A stretch of DNA of 64,000 bases from JANMDU01 sp031375105 (GTDB taxonomy: Bacteria; Pseudomonadota; Gammaproteobacteria; Burkholderiales; Burkholderiaceae_C): positions 1-64,000 of the forward strand of contig JANMHJ010000050.1 of the NCBI GenBank assembly GCA_031375105.1. Reading direction: 5' to 3'. Every line of letters starts with the position of its first letter. The first letter of the stretch is position 1. The notes under the pieces are model-generated. The model searched no databases and was not told the DNA's origin. It worked only from the letters and a program-made list of their open reading frames with translations. Shown here one piece after another: positions 49,596 through 58,148 of the stretch. A program made the translations under genes and the position numbers.

Positions 49596-50095
49596 AGTGG
49601 ATGCAGATGTGGCGAGAGCGCTTCGTGCCAAGCTGCGAGTTTGCGTTCAAAACGCCAGCTCGCATTGGCCGGGCTGCTGGAAGGGAGTTTATAGACAGGC
49701 AGGCCCATGCTGCGCGTGTGCTTGGCATGGGCATAGCTTTCGCCACCATTGTGGGCAATAGCTTGCAGCCTAGGGCAGCTTTGCTTCAAGCTGGCCAGAT
49801 CGTTGAGTTGCGCGTTGCGAATGGCTGAATCAAGCGAACCTTCACGTTCACAAGCGGCATACACATCCCACAAACCCAAGCCATGTTGCAACAGGTATTT
49901 GCTACGTATTTCATAGCACTCTGAGCACATAATATAAAGGGTAGATGGCGAAATGATGCTAAAAATGAGCCTCCAGAACTGATTCTGCGGATGTCCGTAA
50001 TACTGCTGTGTTTGAAGCGATCTCACGCTTGGAAAGCTGCCCAGAATCAGCACACGCGTATCGCGGCCTACGAGCGGGGGCAGGCCTTGCAGCAT
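49592..50095 (-). CDS. Uracil-DNA-glycosylase-fold DNA-deoxyinosine glycosylase
   Basis: 167 residues from the ATG at 50095 (TGATG overlap with the tatD stop). LILGSFPSVRSLQTQQYYGHPQNQFWRLIF carries the UDG-fold motif (G-S-x-P then YYGHPQN-FW) of the hypoxanthine-DNA glycosylase group. Later blocks are LGLWDVYAACEREGSLDSAIRNA and KLPSSSPANASW. It removes deaminated bases (hypoxanthine or uracil) for base-excision repair. A dispersed repeat occupies about residues 43-66, between the two conserved blocks. Confidence 0.85.
   Translation of the reverse strand: MLQGLPPLVGRDTRVLILGSFPSVRSLQTQQYYGHPQNQFWRLIFSIISPSTLYIMCSECYEIRSKYLLQHGLGLWDVYAACEREGSLDSAIRNAQLNDLASLKQSCPRLQAIAHNGGESYAHAKHTRSMGLPVYKLPSSSPANASWRFERKLAAWHEALSPHLHPL
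49898..49968 (+). repeat. Dispersed short repeat (copy 10), in frame within the glycosylase gene
   Basis: TTTGCTACGTATTTCATAGCA, then CTCTGAGCACATAATATAAAGGG, TAGATGGCGAAATG and an A-rich end. Antisense to the gene. Confidence 0.85.
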
Positions 50096-50931
50096 CACAG
50101 CAAGGCGGCTAATTTGGGCAGCACGCGAAGCGCGTTGCGCGTGGTCTGCTGCGCCCATTGCTCGCTACTGACACCGCGCAGCTCAGCGAGCACTTGCCCA
50201 ATTCGCGGCAGCTCCAGCGGTGAATTGATGCCTTGCGGCTGGCCTGCGGCGCGTTGCTCGGCGGTGGCGTAGAGCCAGTGGGGCGGTATGTCGGGCGCAT
50301 CGGTTTCCATCACGATAGCCTCAGGCGGCAGGCTTTTGGCTAAAGCACGAATGCTGAGGGATCGCTCGTAAGTCACCGTGCCGCCAAAGCCGAGCGCAAA
50401 GCCCATCTCGAAAAACTGCATGGCCTGCTGCTCTGAGCCATTGAAAGCATGCGCGATACCGCCGTGGCTGCCCACTTCACGCAGGGCTTTGAGCAGGGCA
50501 TCAGCGCTCTTGCGCACATGCAAAATCACGGGCAGTGCATGCTTTTTAGCGAGCTTGAGTTGAAGGCGGTAAAACTGCGTTTGCCTATCGCGCATCTCGC
50601 TCGTGCAGAGCTCAGGTACAAAAAAATCCAGACCGATTTCGCCGACAGCGACCAAGCGTGGGTCATCGCGGTGTCGCGTGAGCTGAGCATCAAGAAACTG
50701 CAAATCATCTTCATGCGCCTGCGGCACATACATCGGATGAATGCCCAAACCGTAGGCCTGTTGATGCGCATGCGCCAGTTCGTGCACTACAGCGAAGTTG
50801 TTTTTCTCCACCGCCGGGATCACACTGATCGCTACATTTTTGTTAGCACTCTGCGTAATAAAATCAAGGGCAGACAAGCCATTTCTCTTAAATTCTTGCG
50901 CATCAAGGTGGCTGTGTGTGTCAATCCACAT
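50095..50931 (-). CDS. tatD: TatD-family metal-dependent DNase/deacylase
   Basis: 278 residues. Metal-binding IDTHSHLDAQEF at the N-terminus, VGEIGLDFF, ILHVRKSADALLKAL, HAFNGSEQQAMQFF and the C-terminal ETDAPDIPP. These TIM-barrel hydrolases act as 3'-5' exonucleases or D-aminoacyl-tRNA deacylases. Together with the following glycosylase this makes a small DNA-quality-control operon (tatD, glycosylase, spermidine-synthase-like), all coupled by 1-4 base overlaps. Confidence 0.9.
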   Translation of the reverse strand: MWIDTHSHLDAQEFKRNGLSALDFITQSANKNVAISVIPAVEKNNFAVVHELAHAHQQAYGLGIHPMYVPQAHEDDLQFLDAQLTRHRDDPRLVAVGEIGLDFFVPELCTSEMRDRQTQFYRLQLKLAKKHALPVILHVRKSADALLKALREVGSHGGIAHAFNGSEQQAMQFFEMGFALGFGGTVTYERSLSIRALAKSLPPEAIVMETDAPDIPPHWLYATAEQRAAGQPQGINSPLELPRIGQVLAELRGVSSEQWAQQTTRNALRVLPKLAALL

Positions 50932-50991
50932 GGTTTAACAACAGTAAGCAGATATTTAACAAGCAGGTGGGCAGGCGAGGTTGTAGCAGGC

Positions 50992-51963
50992 TTACTCCAC
51001 GACGATCTTGCGCTGCTCGATGATGCGCTTCCACTTCGCGCGCTCGTTTTGCGCGAGCGCAGCAAACGCAACAGGCGTTGTGGCGACAGGCTCTGCGCCA
51101 AGCCGAGCGAAACGCTCTTTGACATCGTTATCGGCCAATGCAGCATTCAAAGCGCTATTGAGCTTTTGCACCACATCAGCGGGCAAGGCTTTCGGGCCAT
51201 ACAGGCCAAACCAAGTGACCGATTCAAAACCGGGAAGCACATCAGCGACTGTCGGTAAATCAGATGCCAGCGGTGTGCGCTTTTCGCTGGTGACAGCCAA
51301 GCCGCGTAGCTTGCCGTCTTTCACATAAGGCAGGCCAGAGACGAGTGAGTCAAACATTAAATCCACTTTGCCGCTGATCAAATCAGGAATAGCCAGCGCG
51401 GTACCGCGATACGGAATATGCACGATGAAGGTGCCTGATTGCGCCTTGAACAGCTCGGAGGTGAGGTGAACGATGGTACCGTTGCCGCTGGAGGCGTAGT
51501 TGAGTTTGCCGGGATTTTTTTTCGCGTAGTCGATCAACTCGCGCATGCTCTTGGCAGGCGATGAGAGCGGCACGAGTACGATATTGGGTGAGCTGGCTAC
51601 TTGGCCAAGCGTTGTGAAGTCGGCTTGAGCGTCATAGGGAATTTTGGGGTTGATCACCGGGCCGATGCTGTGGGTGCTCGACGTGGCCAGCAGGATGGTG
51701 TAGCCATCCGGCGCGGCCTGTGCCACGGCAGCTGAGCCTATCGTGCCCCCCGCGCCGGGGCGGTTTTCCACCACCACGTTTTGCCCCAGCTTTTCACTGA
51801 ATTTGATCGACAGTGCACGCGCCAAGATATCGGTTGCCCCGCCCGCTGGAAAGGGCACGATCATGCGCACGGGTTTGTTGGGATAAGCCTGCGTGAAGCC
51901 CGCCATGGGTGCGAGCAGGGTGGAGGCAGCGACAGAAGTGGAGAGGAATGAGCGGCGTTTCAT
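50992..51963 (-). CDS. Bug/TctC-family tripartite tricarboxylate receptor
   Basis: 323 residues from the ATG at 51963, with a Tat-like signal (MKRRSFLSTSVAASTLLAPMAG). Family blocks: YPNKPVRMIVPFPAGGATDILARALS (ligand-binding loop), VVVENRPGAGGTIGS and VHIPYRGTALAIPDLISGKVDLMFDSL. These periplasmic proteins bind carboxylates for TctAB permeases and are hugely expanded in Burkholderiales, often as orphans as here. Ligand unknown. Confidence 0.9.
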   Translation of the reverse strand: MKRRSFLSTSVAASTLLAPMAGFTQAYPNKPVRMIVPFPAGGATDILARALSIKFSEKLGQNVVVENRPGAGGTIGSAAVAQAAPDGYTILLATSSTHSIGPVINPKIPYDAQADFTTLGQVASSPNIVLVPLSSPAKSMRELIDYAKKNPGKLNYASSGNGTIVHLTSELFKAQSGTFIVHIPYRGTALAIPDLISGKVDLMFDSLVSGLPYVKDGKLRGLAVTSEKRTPLASDLPTVADVLPGFESVTWFGLYGPKALPADVVQKLNSALNAALADNDVKERFARLGAEPVATTPVAFAALAQNERAKWKRIIEQRKIVVE

Positions 51964-52001
51964 GTCCTCATTATGAGGCGAAAGACAGATAAGAAAAGTG
52001 C

Positions 52002-52247
52002 TTACTTCACCTTCTCCAGTTGTTTCCCAATTTGATTGCCTATGAGTGCGCCGCCCGCCGCACCCGCTACCGTGCCCGCAGTGGAGCCGCCTGTGACGGA
52101 GGAGCCCACGATGCCGCCGACGACGGCACCTGTGGCCGTGCCGATGTCTTGCTTGCGCATCGAGGTGGATGAGCAAGCGCCCAGCATGAGGGTGAGGCAG
52201 ACGAGTGTGAGAATGTGAGCGAGGGTGATTTGACGAGGTTGCAGCAT
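52002..52247 (-). CDS. Glycine-zipper (OsmB/SlyB-like) lipoprotein
   Basis: 81 residues. Signal peptide with lipobox (LTLMLGACSS), then a glycine-zipper segment AVVGGIVGSSVTGGSTAGTV and GAAGGALIGNQIGKQLE. Small outer-membrane lipoproteins of this type are linked to envelope stress. Precise function unknown. It is preceded by AAGGAGC-type RBS sequence at about 52250. Confidence 0.82.
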   Translation of the reverse strand: MLQPRQITLAHILTLVCLTLMLGACSSTSMRKQDIGTATGAVVGGIVGSSVTGGSTAGTVAGAAGGALIGNQIGKQLEKVK

Positions 52248-52299
52248 GAATGCTCCTTGGAGTTGGAAGATGCATTCAGTGTAGAGACGGGGTTTGATT

Positions 52300-52363
52300 T
52301 ATATTCAAAATTGGCAGTAAGCCCTTGTAAAACCTGCGAAGTTTGCTATTGAATATGTAGCTT
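52300..52363 (-). repeat. Dispersed short repeat (copy 11), intergenic
   Basis: Reverse complement: AAGCTACATATTCAATAGCA, then AACTTCGCAGGTTTTACAAGGGC, TTACTGCCAATTTTGAATA. Lies just downstream of the PfkB kinase stop (52379), in the gap before the lipoprotein gene. Confidence 0.78.
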
Positions 52364-52378
52364 GCCTCAGGTGCAGTG

Positions 52379-53311
52379 TTACGCAGCGTGGGTCTGCGTA
52401 TCCAGAAACTGCAAGACTTGTGCGCGTGTAGGAGCGCCCAAAGCGCCGTAGCGCTGTGTGCATTTGAGTGCAGCGGCGGCGCAGGCAAAGCGAATCGCTT
52501 GGCACTCTTGTAGGTCAGTTGCACGCGTGGAAAGCTCAGACAAAGCGAAAGTCAGTGCGGCGTGAAACACATCGCCCGCGCCGGTGGTGTCTAGTGCCTT
52601 GACTTTGAAGCTGCTTTGCGTGAGTAGCTTGCGCTGTGTCGTGTGCATCCAAGCCACGCCTTGCTCGCCTAAAGTGACCATCGCCACCTGCGCACCTGCA
52701 TCAAGCGCGGCATTCAGTGCGTCTTCTTGACCGGCCGCTTGCGGCGCAAAGCAGGCCAAGCCTGGCTGGGAAAACACCGCCCACTTGGCCAAAGGCACGA
52801 GGCGCTCCAACACCTCGCGTGGTGCAACGTCAGCATCCAATACACCCAGCACGCCGTTTTCCCGCGCCCAGATCAGCGCAGCGGCTGCGCCATCGCCCCA
52901 GCGCGGATCAGTGAGCACAGCTTGTGCGCCTTCGAGCAGACGCGTGCTTAAAGCATGCGCCTTGGCCAAAGCATTACCACGGTGGTTAAAAATTTGCCGC
53001 TCGCCTTGCTCATCCACAATCACGGAAGATACGGAGGTGTGCCCGCCTGCGACGGCTTCCAAATGACTGGCAATGCCCAGCTCGCGCACTGCATGTTGAA
53101 TGAATCGCCCAGCTTCGTCATCGCCCACGCGCCCGATCAGGCGAACGGGCAAGCCCAGACGCGCAATACCGATAGCCGCATTGGCCGCCATGCCACCGAC
53201 GATCTGGCGGTAGCTTTGCGCAGGGGTTTTGGTCGGGTGCGTAGGAAAAGCCTCGATCTCAAAATGATGATCTACCGAGGCATGACCGACGCAGGCAAAA
53301 AAAGACGGCAT
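52379..53311 (-). CDS. PfkB-family carbohydrate kinase
   Basis: 310 residues. Ribokinase fold with the first signature IVGGMAANAAIGIARLG and the second DTTGAGDVFHAALTFAL (catalytic Asp). N-terminal GHASVDHHFEIEAFP. It phosphorylates a sugar or nucleoside. The residues near the start and the absence of sugar genes do not allow a choice. It borders the sulfolactate cluster on the same strand, so a link with sulfosugar breakdown is possible but unproven. Confidence 0.82.
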   Translation of the reverse strand: MPSFFACVGHASVDHHFEIEAFPTHPTKTPAQSYRQIVGGMAANAAIGIARLGLPVRLIGRVGDDEAGRFIQHAVRELGIASHLEAVAGGHTSVSSVIVDEQGERQIFNHRGNALAKAHALSTRLLEGAQAVLTDPRWGDGAAAALIWARENGVLGVLDADVAPREVLERLVPLAKWAVFSQPGLACFAPQAAGQEDALNAALDAGAQVAMVTLGEQGVAWMHTTQRKLLTQSSFKVKALDTTGAGDVFHAALTFALSELSTRATDLQECQAIRFACAAAALKCTQRYGALGAPTRAQVLQFLDTQTHAA

Positions 53312-53347
53312 GTCGCCATGATAGCGCCATGCCGCTTGTGCGACGGA

Positions 53348-54322
53348 TCAGGAGGCTGTGATCTTTGCAGCCTTGATCAAGCGGCTCCAGCGGCTGATTT
53401 CAGTTTGCAGGAAACTGGCAAACTCTTGCGGGCCTTTGGGCGAGACTTTGAAGCCTTGCACCTTGGCGCGGTCTTCCACATCTTTGGTGAACATGGCCTT
53501 GATGATTTCGCGAGCGTATTTTTCAACAATGGCATCTGGCGTATTCGCATGAATCATCGCAGCCGTCCAGTTCTCTACAAACAGGCCTGGCATACCAGCT
53601 TCCAGCACGGTGGGCACATCGGGCACGAGCGCGTTGCGCTGCAAACTGCAAATGGCGATGGCTTTGAGCTTGCCACCTTTGACGTTGGCAATCGATTCAG
53701 GAAAGTTCGAGAAGATCACATCGAGTTGGCCGCCGATCAGATCGGTCATGCTCAGTGCCCCGCCACGGTAGGGGATATGGGTCATTTTCGATTTGTTCAG
53801 GTCGTTGAACAAAGCCATCGTCAGGTGGGGTGGCGAGCCGTTGCCACTGGTGCCTGCGTTGAGAGTTTTGGTTTTGGAGACTTTGATCAAATCTTGTAAG
53901 GTGTTGATCGGGCTACTTACAGGCACCACGATCAGCATCGGTGAGCCAGCCAGCAAGGCCACAGGGCGCAGGTCCTTGGTGAAGCTATAAGGCGCGGTGG
54001 GGAACAGGCTGACGTTGGCAGCATGCGTGAGGGTGATGGCCAAGAGCTGAGAGCCATCCGATGGGCCCTTGGCTACTTGCTCTGCGCCGATTTGCGCATT
54101 TCCGCCTGCTTTGTTTTCTACAATGACCGGGACTTTCCATGCCTCGTTCAACTTCTGAGCCACGATGCGGGCCATGATGTCAGTCAGGCCGCCCGGCGCG
54201 AATGGTACGACGTATTTGATATTGGTGCCCGGACGTGGGAAATCTTGCGCAAAAGCGGGCAGGCCGATGAAAGGTAAGGTGCTTGCAGCTGCGCCGATGA
54301 CGGCTTGGCGACGATCAATCAT
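53348..54322 (-). CDS. Bug/TctC-family receptor, possibly for sulfolactate
   Basis: 324 residues from the ATG at 54322, with a signal peptide (DRRQAVIGAAASTLPFIGLPAFAQ). Blocks: NIKYVVPFAPGGLTDIMARIVAQ, VIVENKAGGNAQIGAEQVAKG and MTHIPYRGGALSMTDLIGGQLDVIFSNF. It lies directly downstream of the comC-like gene in the sulfolactate cluster. Known sulfolactate clusters often include a TTT-type transporter (slcHFG), so it is a reasonable candidate binding protein, although membrane subunits are not encoded here. Confidence 0.82.
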   Translation of the reverse strand: MIDRRQAVIGAAASTLPFIGLPAFAQDFPRPGTNIKYVVPFAPGGLTDIMARIVAQKLNEAWKVPVIVENKAGGNAQIGAEQVAKGPSDGSQLLAITLTHAANVSLFPTAPYSFTKDLRPVALLAGSPMLIVVPVSSPINTLQDLIKVSKTKTLNAGTSGNGSPPHLTMALFNDLNKSKMTHIPYRGGALSMTDLIGGQLDVIFSNFPESIANVKGGKLKAIAICSLQRNALVPDVPTVLEAGMPGLFVENWTAAMIHANTPDAIVEKYAREIIKAMFTKDVEDRAKVQGFKVSPKGPQEFASFLQTEISRWSRLIKAAKITAS

Positions 54323-54435
54323 GTTTCTCTCCAGAATCAATTAAAAATGTAAAGTGAATCACTTTAGCGGGACAGGCGCATTCCGCTTGAGCAATACAAA
54401 TACTTACCAAGGCGCAGAGACTCATTCGCGTCGAT

Positions 54436-55452
54436 TTATGCCGTTTGTGCCAATTTTTGCAGGGTTTGAAGCAAGGCATCGGGAATACTCACGCCTGCCT
54501 CGTGCGCCTTGCGCTCAAGCGAAAGCCTGCGCGCACCCGCAAGGCGCACACCTTCGTCGATCAGCATTTCTTTGACCAGCACCTCAACGCGATCTAAATA
54601 CGCATCGCTGCCGCTCAATGCAGCGGGATCAATGAGTAAAAACGCCTGCCCAATTTTGGGTTGATTGCCTTCATCGACAAAGAAACTCGAAGCCTCAAAG
54701 CCAAATTGCGCACCAATCACAGCAGTGACCAGCAGCTCGATGATGAGCGCCAGCATCGCCCCTTTGGTGGAGGTGGTGTTGCCCAGAGCGAGCATGGAGC
54801 CATCCAAGGCGGCTTTCGCGTCGGTGGTTGGATTGCCCTCTTTATCCAGCGCCCAGCCTAACGGAATTGCTTTGCCTTCCTTGGCCGCAACCATCACTTT
54901 GCCGCGCGCCACTTCAGACAGACTCAGATCAATCATCAATGGATCAGCGCTTCGGCGCGGGAAAATCGCCGCAATTGGGTTTGTGCCAAAGATCGCATGC
55001 TTGCCGCCTGCTGCGGGCATGGCCGAAGGCGAATTGGCAAAACCCAAACCCACCAGACCTGCGCTGGCTGCTGCGCGAAGATGATCGACGATCACGCCTG
55101 CATGATGCGAATTTTTTACGCCCACGAAGCACACACCGAATTCTTTGGCAGTTGTGATGGCTTCTTGGATCGCCAAATCGCAAGCCGGAAATGCCAAGCC
55201 TTGCTGCGCATCAATCACCAAAGCCGCGCCTTTGCGTTGCGAAACGCTGGCGACCGCTTTGCCATTGGCGCGGCCATTTTTCAAATGCGTGGCATATTGC
55301 GGCACGCGCGAGAGGCCATGCGAAGCAATGCCCTGCGCTTCTGCGAGCACCAGCGCTTTGGCAACGCTGGCCGCCATCGCGGCGCTAGCGCCAGATTTGA
55401 TCAATGCCTCTTGTACCAGTGCATCAGCTTCTTTGAGACTTAAGGTAGCCAT
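54436..55452 (-). CDS. comC: ComC-like (R)-sulfolactate dehydrogenase (malate/lactate DH, Ldh_2 family)
   Basis: 338 residues of the NAD(P)-dependent malate/L-lactate/ureidoglycolate dehydrogenase family. Seen: ASHGLSRVPQYATHL, the conserved GVKNSHHAGVIVDHLRAAASAGLVGLGFANSPSAM, and FGTNPIAAIFPRRS (nucleotide and substrate loops with the catalytic His in NSHHAG). Next to slcC- and suyAB-like genes, it probably reduces sulfopyruvate to (R)-sulfolactate, the step that feeds SuyAB. Family members also act on malate or sulfolactate in other pathways, so the assignment depends on context. It overlaps the slcC stop by one base (TAATG). Confidence 0.82.
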   Translation of the reverse strand: MATLSLKEADALVQEALIKSGASAAMAASVAKALVLAEAQGIASHGLSRVPQYATHLKNGRANGKAVASVSQRKGAALVIDAQQGLAFPACDLAIQEAITTAKEFGVCFVGVKNSHHAGVIVDHLRAAASAGLVGLGFANSPSAMPAAGGKHAIFGTNPIAAIFPRRSADPLMIDLSLSEVARGKVMVAAKEGKAIPLGWALDKEGNPTTDAKAALDGSMLALGNTTSTKGAMLALIIELLVTAVIGAQFGFEASSFFVDEGNQPKIGQAFLLIDPAALSGSDAYLDRVEVLVKEMLIDEGVRLAGARRLSLERKAHEAGVSIPDALLQTLQKLAQTA

Positions 55453-56375
55453 TACTTTAAAACCTCTAAAACTTTTTCAGCAATCAAAAAGCTCACGCGC
55501 TCATTGGCTTCAAAAGTCACGCCAGAAATATGCGGCGTGAGCAAGAGGCCGGGGCAGCCTTCAAACACAGGAGATGCGGGCATCGGTTCGGTATCAAACA
55601 CATCAAGAGCCGCGCCTCCGAGATGGCCGCTCTTAAGTGATTCAGCCACCGCTTCAACATCCACGATGTGGCCGCGCGAGCTGTTGATCAAAATTGCGCC
55701 GGGTTTCATGGATGCGATACGCTGCGCATTGAAGAGGCCGCGTGTGCTGTCCACCAATGGCACATGCAGCGTGACCACATCGGATTGCGTGACCACTTGA
55801 TCGAGTGTGGCGGCTTTCACGCCCATTTCAGCAAACACCGGCGATGAAGCTGGCATCACAGGGTCAAACGCGATCACATGCATGCCCAAACCGCGAGCCA
55901 GTCTGGCCGTGGTTTGGCCAATCGAGCCAAAACCGATGATGCCCAGTGTCTTGCCAGCTGTTTCGCGCCCATTGGAGAGCGCATTGCGTGGCCAGCGGCC
56001 TGCGGCCACATCATCCGTGGCGGCATACGCGCCGCGCAGCAGCAACATGCTGCTGGCAATCACGTACTCAGCAACCGACAGCGCATTCGCGCCGGTAGCC
56101 GGAATCACCTTCATACCTTGCGTTTCACAGGCGGGCACATCAATGTTGTCCAAACCCACACCGAGGCGGCCAACGACTTTGCATTCCTTCAATGAAGCCA
56201 GCAAATCGCCTCGCACCTGTGTGCGGTTGCGCACGATGATCGCGTCGCATGTGGCGGCAGCAGCGAGGAGCTCGGCGGGTTTGTCGACGAGCTTGGGGTC
56301 ATACACGACATCGTGCTTGGCAGCGAGTTGCTCAACAGCGCGCTCGTCCATGAATTCGGTGATGATGATTTTCAT
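55452..56375 (-). CDS. slcC: SlcC-like (S)-sulfolactate dehydrogenase (D-2-hydroxyacid DH family)
   Basis: 307 residues. D-hydroxyacid dehydrogenase fold: Rossmann motif TLGIIGFGSIGQTTARLARGLG, catalytic Arg in LINSSRGHIVD, Glu in the DVFDTEPMP region and His in LLTPHISGVTFEA. In context with suyAB and comC it would oxidise (S)-sulfolactate to sulfopyruvate with NAD+. By sequence alone, phosphoglycerate dehydrogenase SerA-like activity is the alternative; it lacks the C-terminal ACT domain of SerA. Upstream lies a long inverted repeat (56394-56550). Confidence 0.82.
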   Translation of the reverse strand: MKIIITEFMDERAVEQLAAKHDVVYDPKLVDKPAELLAAAATCDAIIVRNRTQVRGDLLASLKECKVVGRLGVGLDNIDVPACETQGMKVIPATGANALSVAEYVIASSMLLLRGAYAATDDVAAGRWPRNALSNGRETAGKTLGIIGFGSIGQTTARLARGLGMHVIAFDPVMPASSPVFAEMGVKAATLDQVVTQSDVVTLHVPLVDSTRGLFNAQRIASMKPGAILINSSRGHIVDVEAVAESLKSGHLGGAALDVFDTEPMPASPVFEGCPGLLLTPHISGVTFEANERVSFLIAEKVLEVLK

Positions 56376-56393
56376 TGGGCTACCTTAAATACC

Positions 56394-56550
56394 GGACGCG
56401 AAGGGCGCGAAAGTCACGCGAAAGACGCGAAAAAGAAAAATACAAAAGTTATGAGAAAACAAAGACAAATTGAGTTGATTGACTCAATTGTCTTGATGCA
56501 TTTTTCGCGTCTTTTGCGTAGCTTTTGCGTCTTTCGCGTCCAGTATTGGA
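56394..56550. repeat. Long inverted repeat (GACGCGAAAG family, copy B)
   Basis: Left arm GGACGCGAAGGGCGCGAAAG... (56394-56440) and right arm ...CTTTTGCGTCTTTCGCGTCC (56500-56541) are complementary over about 45 bases with mismatches. The loop carries a second small palindrome (AATTGAGTTGATTGACTCAATT, 56467-56488). It lies between suyB and slcC. The other member is at 45217-45315. Confidence 0.82.
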
Positions 56551-56563
56551 AGTTAAAAAAAAC

Positions 56564-57739
56564 TTAAGCAGATTCAAACAAACGTGTCATCACGAATTCG
56601 CGGTGGCCTAGGGCTTCGGCTGATGTGAAGCGGCCGTTGGCTGTGCGCAGCATGCATTCGAGCAACTTGTCGCCGGCTTGATCCAGATCGATCTCGCGCT
56701 GCAAGAGGCCAGAGGTGTCCACATCGATGTGCTCGCTCATCAGGCGCACGGTGCGTGGATTCGAGCAAATTTTGATCACAGGCACGATGGCGTTGCCGAT
56801 CACATTGCCTTGGCCCGTGGGGAAGAAATGCACCGCATAGCCAGAAGCCGCGCACAGCGTGACCATCTCTGCCGCTGCGGAAGATGAATCCATGAACCAC
56901 AAACCAGGATGGCTTGGAATTTCAGCTTTGTCAATCACGCCGTCCACGGTGCATTTTTTGCCGATTTTTTGGATGTTGCCCAAAGCTTTTTCTTCAATCG
57001 TGGTCAGGCCGCCAGCTATGTTGCCTTTGGTGGGCTGGCTGTCAGAGAGGTCGGTCGTTTTGTGGCGATTGATCATGTCTTGATAGCGGTTGAACATGAA
57101 CATGAATTGGTCTGCGATTTCTGGCGTTTTGCAACGCGCGGCCACGATCTTTTCGCCGCCGGTGATCTCGCTCGTCTCGCCAAAGCACAAGTAGTTGCCC
57201 AATGGGTGCAGCTTGTCAAATGCATTACCCACGGTAGGGTTCGCGCCGCAGCCGGAAGTCGTGTCAGATTCGCCGCACTTGGTTGAGACCCACAAATCGG
57301 AAATCGGGCAGACTTCTCGCTGCTTTTCGCTGGCCCACTGCACGTATTCACGCGCGGCTTTGGAAGCTTTCATGATGGTCTCATGATCGCCATGGCCTTC
57401 AATGCCAAAGCCGATCACGGGTTTGCCAGTGGCGGCAATGCCGTCCACCACTTTTTTCGTCCAGCCATCTTCAATACCGATGACGACGACGGCCGCGACG
57501 TTGGGGTTGCAACCCGCGCCGATCAGCGTGCGGAAATGCAATTCCAAATCCGCGCCGAATTGCAAACGGCCATACGGATGGGGAATGGCCATCGCGCCTT
57601 TGATGTTATGTGCCACAGCTTCGGCAGAAGCGTTGGACAAATCGTCCAAAGGCAAAATAATGACGTGGTTGCGCACGCCCACGCGGCCGTTTTCGCGGCG
57701 ATAACCCATGAAGGTGGTGTTTTGATCGATGACTGACAT
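56564..57739 (-). CDS. suyB: (2R)-Sulfolactate sulfo-lyase, beta subunit (UxaA family)
   Basis: 391 residues from the ATG at 57739 (MSVIDQNTTFMGYRRENGRVGVRNHVIILPLDD). UxaA/altronate-dehydratase-like: conserved Cys blocks LIGAGCNPNVAAVV and STKCGESDTTSGCGANPTVG (probable Fe-S or metal site), then AARCKTPE, and the C-terminal GYAVHFFPTGQGNVIGNAIVPVIK. With SuyA it splits (R)-sulfolactate to pyruvate and sulfite. The GRENG/GVRNH block and the SuyA partner distinguish it from altronate dehydratase. The alpha subunit is 127 bases upstream. Confidence 0.9.
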   Translation of the reverse strand: MSVIDQNTTFMGYRRENGRVGVRNHVIILPLDDLSNASAEAVAHNIKGAMAIPHPYGRLQFGADLELHFRTLIGAGCNPNVAAVVVIGIEDGWTKKVVDGIAATGKPVIGFGIEGHGDHETIMKASKAAREYVQWASEKQREVCPISDLWVSTKCGESDTTSGCGANPTVGNAFDKLHPLGNYLCFGETSEITGGEKIVAARCKTPEIADQFMFMFNRYQDMINRHKTTDLSDSQPTKGNIAGGLTTIEEKALGNIQKIGKKCTVDGVIDKAEIPSHPGLWFMDSSSAAAEMVTLCAASGYAVHFFPTGQGNVIGNAIVPVIKICSNPRTVRLMSEHIDVDTSGLLQREIDLDQAGDKLLECMLRTANGRFTSAEALGHREFVMTRLFESA

Positions 57740-57778
57740 GATGTTTACCAAATTAGTTTGAGTGAAATGAATTTGCTA

Positions 57779-57860
57779 GCAGCCGTCGCGGATCTGGCTT
57801 TGCCAGGCCGCCAACGGCGCCCCCTTGAGGGGGAGCGGCGTAAGCCGCTCGGGGGTGGTC
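57779..57860. repeat. GC-rich palindromic intergenic repeat between suyA and suyB
   Basis: Contains three adjacent inverted motifs: CTGGC-TTT-GCCAG, CCCCCTTGAGGGGG and AGCGGCGTAAGCCGCT. Such 'CCCTTGAGGGGG' elements recur between genes in Comamonadaceae, as I recall. Only one copy is seen here. In RNA it would form stable hairpins between the two subunit genes. Confidence 0.65.
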
Positions 57861-57866
57861 AACGGC

Positions 57867-58148
57867 TCACCAGCGCTTCGTTTTAATATTGTGGACGTGA
57901 GCATGTTGGCCGGCCTTGACGTCAGCCACTACTTTGCCCATGTCTATGCCGTATTTCCAGACTGTGTCGCCGACCTTCATGTCTTTCAGAGCGATTTTGT
58001 GGCCGATGGGGATGTCTTGCAGGGCGACCATGGTGGTGACTTTGTCTTCGTCCATGATCCAGCCGTTGAGTGTCATGCCGGCGGTGATGCCTTCCACGAC
58101 GACGACGGCCACGGTGTCTTTGGTATCGTGCAATACAAAATGATTCAT
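57867..58148 (-). CDS. suyA: (2R)-Sulfolactate sulfo-lyase, alpha subunit
   Basis: 93 residues, the SAF-domain size expected for SuyA. MNHFVLHDTKDTVAVVVVEG, then LQDIPIGHKIALKDMKVGDTVWKYG and the end GQHAHVHNIKTKRW match SuyA closely. It forms the sulfo-lyase with SuyB, releasing sulfite and pyruvate from sulfolactate. Divergent from the GntR regulator across 139 bases, which must hold the operators. The spacer to suyB carries a palindromic repeat. Confidence 0.9.
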   Translation of the reverse strand: MNHFVLHDTKDTVAVVVVEGITAGMTLNGWIMDEDKVTTMVALQDIPIGHKIALKDMKVGDTVWKYGIDMGKVVADVKAGQHAHVHNIKTKRW

